From Nemophila menziesii (lineage: Eukaryota; Streptophyta; Magnoliopsida; Boraginales; Hydrophyllaceae): DNA of 64,000 nucleotides. Under the pieces are notes generated by a model. That model saw only the letters and a program-made list of their open reading frames with translations. It did no database searches and was not told the origin of the DNA. Below, piece after piece: positions 1 to 11,144 of the stretch. Positions within the stretch are counted from its first letter, which is position 1, and each line of letters starts with the position of its first letter. Both the position numbers and the translations under genes were made by a program. Location of the stretch: assembly GCA_029959085.1 (NCBI GenBank), contig JARWIR010000005.1, positions 5,210,501 to 5,274,500 of the forward strand. Reading direction: 5' to 3'.

Positions 1-799
1 TAAAAATACGAGGATTACACAAGCTGCTGGTACTTCTACATCTGCAAAAAACAGAGTATCACCATTAATAAGTTAGATCGAGTTCTTAAGATTTAATAAT
101 CTGTTTTATAAATTCGAAAGTTACATTGATGATGCTCTTTTGACATAGAAAGCTCTAATCCTGAAACAGCAGAAAATACTGAAATTGCAGGTGTAAGAAC
201 ACCATCTCCAATTACCATACAAGTTCCGATCAAAGCTAAAATTAGTAACATCTTTTGTAGAACTTTATGTTTCTCTAAAGTAGATTTTAAACTCATTCCG
301 AAACCTTTATCATTTAATTCAATTCCGTCTTTTTTATATTCATATAGCTCTTCATCAGCGAGTTGACCATTAGGTAACGCGCTAACTCTAGCGTGACGAC
401 ACAGTAGAGAATATAAAGCGAAGGTTCCACCTTCTCCATTATCGTCAGCTCGAAGAACTATGAATACGTATTTAAGTAATGGAATTAAAGTTAATGTCCA
501 GAATATGAATGATAAAACGCCGTAAATTTCTTCATTAGTCTCGGAATGTTCGATATCTTCTGCAAATGTACTTTTGTATACATATAGAGGTGAAGTACTT
601 AAATCTCCATAGACAACTCCTAAGCTTTGATAAGCTAAAGTTAACACAGTTTTCCATGACTTTTTCTGCATAAAAAAATGTGAAAAAAGTAAAAAAAAAA
701 AAAACCCAGATTTTTATGAATAATTGTTGAATTTTCACTGTAGAAGGTTAAAGATTTTACCTTTACAGGTGGGTCTGGGTTCCAAGCTTCAATATCCAT
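1..799 (-). CDS. KUP/HAK-type potassium transporter, 5' part (partial)
   Basis: K+ uptake permease of the plant KUP/HAK/KT family, a multi-pass membrane protein. I read three exons on the minus strand: 799-761 (13 codons, starting MDIEAW), 665-125, and 41-1, cut by the window edge. Introns have GT-AG borders and the phases agree. The protein shows the family's first membrane segments ([20 protein letters not shown] near residue 22), the [20 protein letters not shown] block and the [19 protein letters not shown] block. The TFAED and SNEEI/TNEEI-type region resembles cluster II members (KUP6/KUP8-like) from memory of the family. An in-frame ATG seven codons upstream (820-818) could add MILRRPV. 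An extension of the second exon past 125 would give a false tail, because the donor at 124 is followed by a matching exon at 41. Only about 205 of roughly 780 expected residues are visible. Confidence 0.93.
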
Positions 800-820
800 C
801 ACAGGGCGTCTCAGAATCAT

Positions 821-3305
821 GGAAGATTAACTTGAAGTGAAAAACAAGGACCCAAATGAGAAGTTATTAATCCTTTCAAATTGCTAAAATAAATAAAACT
901 TTTAACCCTTTTAGCTCAAAATACTCCAAGAAAAAGCCAGGAAATCAGGAACAGAAATCATTCACTTCCTTTTCGTGTTCTAACAGTGAAGATCCATGAT
1001 TGCTTTCGTAACTAAACCACTCTGTATGATTAAAAGATCCTAAAATCGATTTTAACCTGAGTTCTGAAATTCAAGAACTACTTTACAATGTGTAAAACAT
1101 GTAAAGAACTAATATAGGAGAAATGGAGGATGAGAATGGTGATGAGAATTTGTATTCAAGTGTACGTGCACTTTGTGATGTGGAGTATAAAAATATGACA
1201 CATAATATTCACAAACAAGCCTATCTACAGGAAGTGTTATATCTAGGTGGACCCCACTATACCTAAAAATAAAAAATTCCTGTCCCTTGGGTTCAGTTTT
1301 TTAATTATTTTGGACATTATTGGGTCCAAATAAGATTTTCAAAAGGTAAATTCCAAAATATTTATGATATGGACTTTCAAGTCTAACTTGGTGTTTTGAA
1401 AAGTCCTTTAAGTCTATGTAGTGTGATTTTGAATAGTCGAGAAGACTTATTTAGGGGATATTCTTATTATAGTTATTATTTATTAATGAATTAGATATGA
1501 ATTAAAAATAAAAATTCTGCTAATAATTCATAAATCATGCTCAATATCCAACAAAATTTATATTTGAGCCAAAAATTAAAAAGTCGTTTTACTATAAGTA
1601 TGAATATCAATAAAATTAAGGTTATCATACCTATTGAATATAAAAGCAACACAAATAATAGGCATAATCTGTATAAATCTAATAAAATTATCGGGTTATC
1701 AAATACAAATGAATCACCCACTCTCAAGTATTGCCCGTGCCTGAAAACATTTCGAAAATTAATCAATTAATCGTTAATTTTACTTACTTTGAGATGAAAA
1801 ATTGAGTATTTAAGTTATAATTGAAAAAAATGCACCAAGATTGTATATTCAATAACATGTGTCACAAACACTCGTAATTACCGAAAAAACGCACCACATT
1901 CATTTGTTAGTAGATGGCTTAGTTGTTATTTATGTTAGATTCCACCTAGTTAATGTTGGGTAAAGACGGTGGTTGTTGGGTCTTGTTTGGTGTTAATATT
2001 TCTCGTTAGTCCTTTCACGGTCGAGGGTTTATTTGATCTTTGTGGATTGAGAATTAACAAGATCCTTGTTCAAAAATCATGATTTATGATTCATAATTAT
2101 ACTTTTTGAAGTAAATATAAACAATAAAAATAGACAAAGACCTATTTGACCTTGTTAAAAAACCAAAAAAGGCTTTTATATTGTATCTCAATATAAATTT
2201 AACAACCAACCATCTATATTATGCATCTTATCGATGTTATCTATGTGGAATGTATGTGGACTTGGTTTCCTTTTAATTCGACATAATAATATACCGTTTA
2301 TATCTTTCAAAATAATGGAAAACCAAGTCCACATAGGCCCCACATCATAATTAATGTGTGAAATAATGAAAAACACTAACAGTTGGAAAAAAAAAAAGTT
2401 GAGTATCTAAAAGTCCTATTTTATAGTATAAGTACTTAAAAGTTTCTTTACTAATTCCATAAGTACTGACACAAAGTCTTTTTCCCAATAATTTATCTAA
2501 TATACTTTTGACACACAGTTGATAATTTAATTTTATTAAGAGACATTCTATTTAGTGCCCTTGTGCTAAAAAACTTTAGAATTCTCTTTTTTTATGTTAA
2601 AAATACTCACGAAAACTAGTCAACGAATAACTAATCAACTTATATGAGATTCGATAACGGGAACGGAAAAGAAAGACTTCCATCTTTATGCTTGACTCGG
2701 ATGGGGACAATTATTTTTGTTTTTGGGTTCTCTCAATGATTTTGGTGAAATATGACTTCTAATTTATTATCTTTGGTTAGACGAGTCTGATTCATATACC
2801 ACTACTTGTTGATTAGATGCTTGAAGTGATCAGCGACTGGCCTGATTTTTGTAACTATATGTAACTCATTTATTTATAAGATTTAGAAATTTCGGGTGCA
2901 ATATCAGTCGATCAAATATAACTTTATGTATTATGAACAGAGGTTTATTTGCCTAAGTTTTTAGCACGAGAGCTTCTTAGTTCTGAATTAATGATAAGTG
3001 TTGTTAAAAATCAGGAGTCAGCTTGCAATGATGTGGTCATATTCTTGTGTATAAGTAATCACTGTTATCTTTGCTATCACTTCGATATACTTATATTTAG
3101 TTCTCAATTGAGACGATGAGTGTGATTTTGTGTTTGTGCATGAAGAACGGAGTAGTTGCTAGGTTATTCTGGTTAGAGGAAAATACAAAAAATAGGCTCA
3201 ATTAATTACAAATTTAGAAGGCATAGTTTATTAAATATACTAACAAATGCATCCATTATTAATCTGGTTTATTCTAATTATATTCATATCTTTGCTATTT
3301 TTTTT
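821..3305. other. Intergenic region between the KUP gene and MULE1
   Basis: No convincing coding region. The first ~300 bases are probably the 5' leader and promoter of the minus-strand KUP gene, since short upstream ATGs and a pyrimidine-rich stretch lie there. A short open frame on the minus strand near 1491-1766 would be strongly hydrophobic but matches no family I know and sits in AT-rich sequence. A small inverted repeat lies at 2254-2334. Confidence 0.5.
2254..2334. repeat. Short inverted repeat (hairpin)
   Basis: ATGTGGACTTGGTTTCC at 2254-2270 is matched inversely by GGAAAACCAAGTCCACAT at 2317-2334, giving a 17-18 bp stem with one bulge and a loop of about 46 bases. It may be the core of a small fold-back element. 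No target-site duplication was found. Confidence 0.6.
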
Positions 3306-3587
3306 GGGTAAAGCACACTTATAGCCCCTTATGTTTAGGCGGAATGCAGAAACCACCCTTTATGTTTGTTTTTGACGATTAAAGCCATTTATGAATTTTT
3401 TTTTTGTCACCGTTAGCCCTTTCTTCCATTTTCTGTCAGTTGACCGTTAGTCAACGCCACCTGGCGCCACGTATACGCCATGTCACTGCCACCTTTGCTC
3501 CACCTCATTATCAGCTGATCATTTTTTTTGACGTGGCAGAGGTAAATTCGTAATTACATTTCAATGTTTTACCTTTTACCCTTTACC
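3306..3587 (+). repeat. MULE1 5' terminal inverted repeat
   Basis: About 282 bp, matched by 10197-10477 in reverse complement with only about six or seven differences. The match ends abruptly after the CCTTTACC motif. The transposase start lies about 165 bases inward, so the TIR probably supplies its promoter, as is usual for MULEs (inference). Confidence 0.95.
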
Positions 3588-3752
3588 CTCTCACTCACCG
3601 TTGACTTCCCGTCAAACGTAACACGATCGAAATCAAAACAAAAACACACAGTGGAGCGTGTTCTTGGTGTTCTTCAAAAATTGGGCTTGCAATCGCGTTA
3701 ATCAGTCGAGATCGATAGAGAAAATTAAACCCACTTACTCTACCCCGTTCGA

Positions 3753-6700
3753 ATGGCGATTTTGAACGAAATACTAACCGATTCAGGTATACATTTTCGT
3801 TACCCATTTCGTCGAGATATGTAGTTTATGTTTAGGGTTTTAGTTTTTGTGCGTAGGGTCTTAATAATGCGTGTAATTTTGTATTTCATGTAGATAAAGG
3901 TAATTATGACGAGGGTAGTGATAGTGGTGGTTCCGATTTCTCCTTTCATGATAGTGATAACAATCTTGACGATGATGAGGACGACATATTGTACCAAGAC
4001 AATGTCGATATTGGAGTTGAATTCGCTGGTGTTGGTTCTTCTCCATCCGTTAACGTTAATGGGCTAGATCTTCCGTGCCCTAAATTATTACCTGAAATAA
4101 ATGATGAAGATTTCAACGAGGGTTCTACTGGCGATTCTGATCAATTGATTAGCTTGGAAGGGACATCGGAAGATGAAGATTTTCAAAGTTCTGGTGTTCG
4201 AAGGAGGAGCTTTTTGAGGTTTAATGTATCAGAAGACGTTTGTGATCCGAAGTTAGCTGTTGGTATGATATTCTCCGACGGTCGTGAATTCAAGGATGCC
4301 GTTAAAGCTCGAGCTGTTGCCGATATTAGGCACGTTTGGTTTCCATGTAATGAACCGGGTAGAATTAGAGCGAGGTGTAGAGGTAAGAATTGTAACTGGC
4401 TTATATATGCAACTGTTTGTCAAGATGGAATTTCCAAATCAGGACTTTAAACAAAAAGCATACATGTGGTTGTGCACTAAACAGTAAGCACGTGAATTCG
4501 AGTGTTTTGTCTAGGAGATACACGCATCCGTTAAGGATGAACTCAAATATTAAGGCCATTGATTTGCAAGAGCCAGTCTTGCATGATCTTCATGTTAGCA
4601 TTAGTAGGAGACAAGCGTATAGGACTATTAGGAAGGGAAGGCAATTAGATGAAGTTCACTTTTTAGATCAGTATAGCTTGCTTAACAATTATTGCGCTGA
4701 GTTGATAAGAACTAATCCTGGGTCAACAGTGTTCTTAAAAACTGCTGAAGATGAAGCACTGGTGAAAACAGATTTCTGAGATTTTACTGTTGTTTAGAAC
4801 CTTTGAAAAGGGGGTTTATTAATGGTTGTAGAAGGGTGGTGGGTTTGGATGGTTGTCACCTCAAAGGATCTCATCCCGGGGTGATTTTGACTGCGGTGGG
4901 GATGGATGCAAACAATTGCATTTATCCCATTTGTTATAGTTTGGTTGAAACTGAGAATTTAGAGACATGGAGGTGGTTTGTAAGCTTGTTAGTGGAGGAT
5001 TTAGAAATCAATGAGCCTGAGATGTGGGTATTCATAACCGACAAGCAAAAGGTATACTGAATTCTTCTAGTGTTTGTTTATTACAAGTGTAGAAGTGTTT
5101 ATAACTTTGTTTTCTTTGTATGTGAACACAGGGATTAGGTATAGAAATTGAAGAGTTGTTGCCTAATGTTGAACATAGACACTGTGTTAGACATTTACAT
5201 CAGAATTTTAAAAAGAAACATGGCTCTTTTGCGCTAAAAGATAAAATGTGGGAGGCCGCAAGAGCTACTTATGTTGAGAGATTCACGAATGTAATGGAGA
5301 TAATTAAAGGGATGGATGTGGAAGCGTATGAGTGGTTGGAAAAAGAGCACCCGAGGTACTGGAGTAGGTCTCATTTTAGGACCAACACCCATTGTGATAT
5401 GTTGTTGAATAATATGTGTGAATCGTGGGATAAAGAGTTGTTGGATACTAGGGACTCTCCTGTGATTGTTTGTTTAGAGAGGATTAGGATATATTTAGTT
5501 GAGAGACTAGAAAAACGAAGAAAATGGATAGCTAAGTGGCAGGGGGACATATGTCCTAAAATTCGAAAAATTATTAATTTAAAAAAGAAATGGTCCTCTA
5601 AATGGATTCCTCTACACTGTGGATCCAACTGTTTCCAAGTCAAAGGGACAAGTGGGTCCCAATTCGCGGTGGATTTAACAAATTTTAGTTGTGCTTGTAG
5701 AGGTTGGGATTTATCTGGTATACCATGTGTCCACGTTATATCTGCACTTTCCTCTGTGGGCCTGGAGCCAGAAGACTACACATCACAATTCTTTAAAACT
5801 AGCGCATTTAAAAAAGCGTATGAGCCTTTCATAGGCCCAATAAATGGACCTGATTTATGGCCTCAGACAAATGGGCCTAAAGTGATAGCTCCGAAGGGTG
5901 TTAAACTGTGTGGTAGACCTAAAAAGAAAAGAGATAGTGCAGAAGGAGAAGATATTGAAGAGAGGGTAGCTAAAGCCAAAAAAATGGAAAAGCTAAAGTG
6001 AATGCAGAAGTTCGTGTTGAAGTGGAAAAATTTGGAAGAAGCGGGTTGAAGGGTAAGTGTAGTACCTGTAAACAAGTTGGACATAACAAAAGGAGTTGTT
6101 CGCGTGTAACACAAGGTCAAAGTGCAGCTGAGAGTGTAATTAATGATCCCGTTGAATCTGTTATGGAACAACAACTCCCAGGTACACCTAACATGGCTTC
6201 TGTAGAGTCTCAAAGTCAAGGGAGTAGTGTCGTCAAGGGAGTCAAGAGAAGGTCGTATAGACAAAGGAAGAAACCACTTGAAAATAACGTGATAGTTACT
6301 GCGACAAACAGTGATGTAAACATTAATGTTGCCAATAGTGTTGTGAACGTGGATACGTTAAGTAGTGAGCTACAACTGAATGGGTCTAAAAGTAAAGTTG
6401 AAGTAGATATTGATGCTAGTGCGGTTCACCTAGATGTTAATGACAGTAATGTTGTGGTGAGTACTCAAGTTGTAAGCTCATCAGGTAGGAGAACCAAGTC
6501 TAAAGCTCAAAGGATTGCTTCATCCACCAAGGAAGATGAGAAAGAGGATGATGGTGAACAATTGGGACAGTTGTCTAAGGTACAAGTTGAAGTACTAGTT
6601 TATTAAAACACACACAATTAACCATTACTTAAATCTACAGGATTATATTGATGATTCTATTTTGACTCAAGCTAGTACTACAGATTCTGTGAATGTGGTG

Positions 6701-7665
6701 GTTGATAAGTCAACTAAAAAGCGGGTAGTAGGAGAAACCTCAACTAAAATAGATGATGTAAGTTTTTAAATATAAAATTTGTTTTTAGAGTCTTTTGTTT
6801 ATTCTGACTTGATATTGTCTTTCGTAGTTTACACCTAACAAGCGCCCTTCTGTGGAGATTAGTAAATTCAGCGTTCCTGAGTTGAAAGGTGGATTTCTAC
6901 CTAGTGGTATGAAGAATCTTGGTCAACCAAGTGTAAGTGTCTAGCAAATTCCCTATTTTTTGGCATATTATAATTAGTTAATGCGAATAACCTATATATT
7001 CAGGATATGTCTAAGAGACCTCTGTTTAGACCTGGGGGTATTGGTGTATACACTAGGGCACCTACTCCACTGAGTACACCAGGATCAATCAACATAGGGT
7101 CAAAGAAAATTGAGGGGAACCCGTACTTATACAAGGGAGAAGTAACGTTAGTCTAGATGCTCTTAAGAGAGCAAGTTACTCTGCCAAGGACATACACAAA
7201 TTTGGTGTTCCAGTTGATGATAAGGCGAAGGACAAAGTCATAAAAGTAGCTGGTTTTGATGAAGTATTTAAGAATTTTGACAAGAACATGGACACATTTA
7301 TGCAACGTTTGAATAATCGTGGATCAACATCAAAACAAATGGAGGATGGTAAAAAGAAAGATGATCAACAAATGGAGGTTATTAAAAAGCAAGATGATCA
7401 ACGTTTGATGGGAAGTGTGGAGGAAGGCACAAGAAAGCTTGTAGATGTAAAGGAAAATGAGAAGAGAAAAGCGTTGAAGGCTACATCTGTGGAAGTAAAT
7501 GAGATGAAAGAGGATAAGAAGAAAAAAAATCTACAAAAACATTCTCTGGGTAATCTAAAGGGTAAGGGGTTAAGTTGGTTAAGGTCAAAAAGGAGAAATT
7601 GTAATCTCTGGGTAATAAGACATTTTAGTTTTCAACGTTTTGTTTGTGGTGTTCGAAAACTTTAA
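3753..7665 (+). pseudogene. MURA-type MULE transposase, frameshifted
   Basis: DDE transposase of Mutator-like elements. Exons inferred: 3753-3786, 3894-5051, 5132-6579, 6641-6757, 6828-6932, and 7004 to about 7665. Order: an acidic N-terminus (ASP/GLU/SER rich), a MuDR-type zinc domain ending HTCGC, the MULE catalytic domain with D in LDGCH (near 4850), D in FITDKQK (near 5035) and E in NNMCESW (near 5420), a SWIM finger (CAC...PCVHVI, near 5690-5735), and a CCHC knuckle (CSTCKQVGHNKRSC, 6058-6099). A Lys/Asp-rich tail follows. Four single-base losses break the frame, near 4432, 4771, 5997 and 7133. Each side of each break still reads well in the next frame, and all three catalytic acidic residues survive, so the damage is recent or is sequencing error. 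The exact 3' end is uncertain. Confidence 0.88.
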
Positions 7666-7847
7666 CTTTATGTCATGTTTGTAAGAAGAAGAATCTTTAC
7701 TTTATTGATCTTCACGTGTAGTTTGAACTATTAATGTCATTTGTTTTAAAAACTTTACCGTTGCATTTTGGTCTTTAAATACCTGTACTAGACTTTAACA
7801 CTTCACGCACCCCATTTAATCCATCTGAAAGAGTAAAGTGGTAAACC

Positions 7848-8216
7848 ATGTCTGATTACAACTCCAGTGGAAGTGATAGTCCCACTAGGTCACCACTGTT
7901 TCCAGACTTCACCCCTAGCGAGATAACGAACGAGGTGATCAGGCCTTCACCATTGATGGACGTGAATCCTGAAAACTACTCCACAACTGAGGTATGTAAG
8001 TGTGGAATGCCGGCTTTAATTGACGTTGTTGTCTTAGAGTTTAATAAGTATTTCCGTTCTCTAAGATGTCATTTCGAAGACTATCGGTGGCAAGAATTCC
8101 CAAAAAAGGAATGTGACTTTTTTCGTTGGCTACCAGAGCCTGACGAACAGCCAATTCCTACCACATGTATCGATATTCCAACTGAAGAAGCTCATGCAAA
8201 ACGAGCGCGTAGGTGA
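7848..8216 (+). CDS. Degenerate GRF-type zinc-finger protein within MULE1
   Basis: A 122-aa single-exon frame, same strand as the transposase and about 180 bases beyond it. Residues about 50-95 have the layout of a GRF zinc finger: CKCG, then FRSLRCHF, then KKECDFFRWLPEP, matching the family pattern CxCG...R.F..C...C.FF.W. The Asn-Pro-Gly-Arg block of typical members is altered, so zinc binding may be changed. The N-terminus is Ser/Pro/Asp rich and the C-terminus is short and basic (HAKRARR), which could serve as a nuclear signal. Its role in the element is unknown. The resemblance is by motif only. Confidence 0.55.
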   Translation: MSDYNSSGSDSPTRSPLFPDFTPSEITNEVIRPSPLMDVNPENYSTTEVCKCGMPALIDVVVLEFNKYFRSLRCHFEDYRWQEFPKKECDFFRWLPEPDEQPIPTTCIDIPTEEAHAKRARR

Positions 8217-8665
8217 TGTAATATGAGTGTTGGTCTGATTTAATTTAGTTTATTTTATAGTCTTTTGTTTAATTTATTTTTTGATGCTCAAAACTTAATT
8301 ATCAAATTGATTGATATAGTGACTTGTTTATTTGTGTAATATAGTTGAATTTTTTATTCTATAGTTCAACTTAGTTCAGAGTTACTATAATATTGCACAA
8401 ACATGATTGTAAAGTCCATTTTCAAATAAGTCCATTTAGTAAATAAGTCCATAAAACTAGGCCCAAAACAAAAAACTACATAAAGTCCATTTTAAAATAA
8501 CTGCAGCTAAACAATCAAAAACTAGACATAGTTAACCGACCCCAACTTTGACTTAAACTGCCAATGTCAAATTCAAAACAAATCCAAAAGAAACACCAAA
8601 ATATGAAATAAAACCAAAAATAAAAGACAACTCGGAACAAACAAAAAACACCAAATAACCCAGAA

Positions 8666-9146
8666 TCACTCCATGGGTTCGTCTTCTTCAACTTTCATTG
8701 ACTTTGGCGACATCATCACGATTGGAACTGGTTTCACAATCTTCCTTCTCTTAGGATTGGGACTATCCTCCCCTTCAGAGCTTGATTCCACACCAACCAT
8801 CGTTTGTCCATAAGGTAATCGAAGGACCTTAGTCTTCACCTCCTCGCGAACTAGAGTAGGAGAGAGTCTTACGCTCCACCTGCAAGCGGGTATATGGCTT
8901 TTATAGGTTTTAGGCTTTGGACGGTTCACCACCGGAGCGGAAGAAGACCCACACGAGACCTCTGAAACGAAATAAATAGAAAACAATCAGATGAGAGTAA
9001 ATTAAAAAAGAAATTTAATAACATAAATCGGCTAAACCGACAAAAACAGCCAAATGTCCTACACTATGAAAAAAACTTACTGATCAGAACAAAATACGAC
9101 ACTTACTCTGTTTTCCCTTGTCTTGTTGTCCTACTGGGCCAGCCAT
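8666..9146 (-). CDS. Small two-exon protein of unknown function within MULE1
   Basis: Minus-strand gene of about 111 aa. Exon 1 is 9146-9107 (starts MAGPVGQQDKGKQ) and exon 2 is 8961-8666, joined across a GTAAGT donor and a TTTCAG acceptor with matching phase. I do not recognise it. It is Ser/Pro rich, has a basic KPKRRKIVK-like segment (PNPKRRKIVKP), suggesting nuclear entry, and ends in an acidic tail (KVEEDEPME). A second reading that starts inside the intron is less likely because the upstream exon has a good ATG and donor. It lies between two GRF-type genes and inside the MULE TIRs, so it is element cargo and not a host gene. Confidence 0.55.
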
Positions 9147-9746
9147 TTCGAAATTCTTCTGTAAGATTGTTATGCTCTCGAATGTAATATAATAGTGATA
9201 AGGAAAATGCCTATTGAGTAGTGTATATATACTAGGGGATTAACCGTAATCATAACACTTTTAATTTTTTTTGTATTCACAAAGCACTTTTGTTTTTCCC
9301 AGAAAAAATCGTTTCGTATTCTAGCCTTGAAACTATGAACCGAATTTAAATAAGCAATTTACACTTAAAACTTAATTAAATAATAGTAACGTCTTATACT
9401 GAGTGGGCCTTGGACAGCATATGTAACTCAATAAAAATTAAGGGCCAAACCGCGTAGACTTGAATAACTTAATGGGCCAAAACAAATATTTAAAAATAAA
9501 TATAGGGCCACACCTGTACAGCCCAATAAGATACGGGGCCAGAACTTCACCATCTCAAAAATGTTACTAAGCGAACCTAAGAAAGAATCAAGAGATTGAC
9601 CAACACTTAGCAAAAAAACCATTAACACTAACACAGACCATCACAATATGTCTGATTTCCAGGTTACAAGCATTACACCGACACAATCGATAATCGAATA
9701 CACGAAGAACAAGAACAAACACACGAATAATCAAAACATCCTAGAC

Positions 9747-10106
9747 CTAAACCAACTTACCGACAACAAAACCTAACAAAAACATTAGACAAAGATGCCA
9801 CATCTTCAAGAAATTATCTACACGGGATTTTAAATCTTCGATTTCCTCATCCTTCCTTGACATCGAACTAAGTAGACCGAAAATCACAACCCTGCTTCTA
9901 TTGGATATAGGAGGATCTAACCAGCTGAAAAAGGAACACTTTTTCTCCGGCGATTGATACTTCGAACATCCGATGAAACGCCGTCCAGGGTTCATCTCCG
10001 TCCATGAGGTGCTCACCTTGCATCTAAGACCACAGTAGCAAACCCATTGTTCCTTCCCTGGGTCGGCCATCGGAGACGAAGCCGTCGTGTAACTAGAACC
10101 ATCCAT
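9747..10106 (-). CDS. GRF-type zinc-finger, coiled-coil, membrane-anchor protein (MULE1 cargo)
   Basis: Minus-strand frame of about 119 aa starting MDGSSYTTA; a start four codons further up (10118) is possible. Residues about 23-65 form a good GRF zinc finger: CYCG, NPGRRFIGCSKY, then KKCSFFSWLDPP, with the four zinc ligands present. A short charged heptad region (SRKDEEIEDLKSRVDNFLKM) and a C-terminal hydrophobic segment (LCLMFLLGFVVG) follow. This domain order matches the abundant small plant proteins annotated At1g43920-like or At4g04775-like. The gene starts only about 90 bases inside the 3' TIR and points inward, so the TIR probably drives it. GRF domains bind nucleic acid in other proteins; the role here is unknown. 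Confidence 0.82.
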   Translation of the reverse strand: MDGSSYTTASSPMADPGKEQWVCYCGLRCKVSTSWTEMNPGRRFIGCSKYQSPEKKCSFFSWLDPPISNRSRVVIFGLLSSMSRKDEEIEDLKSRVDNFLKMWHLCLMFLLGFVVGKLV

Positions 10107-10196
10107 CGGAATTACCAATCGAACAAGAAGAGGCGACGAGGGAGGGGAGAAGAAGAAGGGATTGGGGATCGGGTTAATGGGATGGATTTAGGGTTC

Positions 10197-10477
10197 GGTA
10201 AAGGGTAAAAGGTAAAACATTGAAATGTAATTACAAATTTACCCCTGCCACGTCAAAAAAAATGATCAGCTGATAATGAGGTGGAGCAAACGTGGCAGTG
10301 ACATGGCGTATACGTGGCGCCAGGTGGCGTTGACTAACGGTCAACTGACAGAAAATGGAAGAAAGGGCTAACGGTGACAAAAAAAATTTCATAAATGGCT
10401 TTAATCGTCAAAAACAAACATAAAGGGTGGTTTCTGCATTCCGCCCAAACATAAAGGGCTATAAGTGTGCTTTACCC
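10197..10477 (-). repeat. MULE1 3' terminal inverted repeat
   Basis: Reverse complement of 3306-3587, ending ...GCTTTACCC before a run of nine T. Provides the likely promoter for the adjacent GRF gene (inference). Confidence 0.95.
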
Positions 10478-10486
10478 TTTTTTTTT

Positions 10487-11144
10487 CTAGGTCCTTATAC
10501 GGTTTTTGGTATGTACTAATGTCGGTACGTACCAATCTCAAAACTAGTATAACATGTTATAATTCATGTTATAAGATCCACTTAGTACGTACCAAAGTCG
10601 GTATGTACCCGTCTCGAAACAACAACAAGCAGCGACATGCATTATAGGCTTTTACATTTGTGTTTAACTCTAGTCAAATTTCTTTTTAAGGTATACATAG
10701 GAAGCGTAATGTGAAAAATATCAAAATCCAATTCAAATTACAGCATCTGAGGCACTTATTAGGTTCCAGTGGGTACGTACCAACATTCATATGTATTAAT
10801 TCCTATATAAGTCATGGTCCATTTCGGTCCAATATAACATGTTGGTCCGTACAAATCAACGATTAGACCATCTTAAGCAACTGCAAAAGAAAACAAAATG
10901 AAATCACTTCACACTCTTCACGCTCCTTGGAACAAAAAAAGAAATAGAAATCTGTTCACTCACACTCGATGGAACAAAAAAAATGAAATCCCTTCACTCA
11001 CACTCGATGGAACAAAAAAGAAATAGAAATCTATTCACTCGGAATCTAGTAACTCGTGAGGAGATTACTAATTGTGGGTGAATATTAGGCAAAGTAAAAA
11101 GGGACCATTTAGTTGGTGATGTGAAGAAGTTTAGGTCGTGCAGT
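10487..11144. other. Non-coding spacer with short degenerate repeats
   Basis: No gene seen. It holds several copies of GTACGTACCAA-like words (10520-10800). From about 10880 to 11045 there is a degenerate tandem repeat with unit like CACTCGATGGAACAAAAAA. The same repeat resumes at about 12570-12715, so the solo LTR at 11145 was inserted into this array. Confidence 0.6.

Larger units (their letters stand above)
3306..10477. mobile_element. MULE1: full-length Mutator-like element with long TIRs
   Basis: A 7.2-kb class II element bounded by inverted repeats that both start GGGTAAAGCACACTTATAG. The 5' TIR is 3306-3587 and the 3' TIR is 10197-10477, about 97% identical by eye. Flanks are ATTTTTTTT (3297-3305) and TTTTTTTTT (10478-10486). 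This fits the 9-bp TSD of Mutator elements but is weak evidence because the tract is poly-T. Inside are a MURA-type transposase (plus strand, frameshifted) and three small genes. Two of these are divergent GRF-type zinc fingers and one is an unknown basic/acidic protein, so the cargo sits downstream of the transposase much as mudrB does in maize MuDR. TIR similarity suggests a fairly recent insertion. Confidence 0.92.

Noticed and set aside
1491..1766. Open frame coding a hydrophobic 91-residue peptide on the minus strand
   Set aside because: No family resemblance, AT-rich codon content, and an equally long frame on the other strand. Hydrophobicity is expected from T-rich codons.
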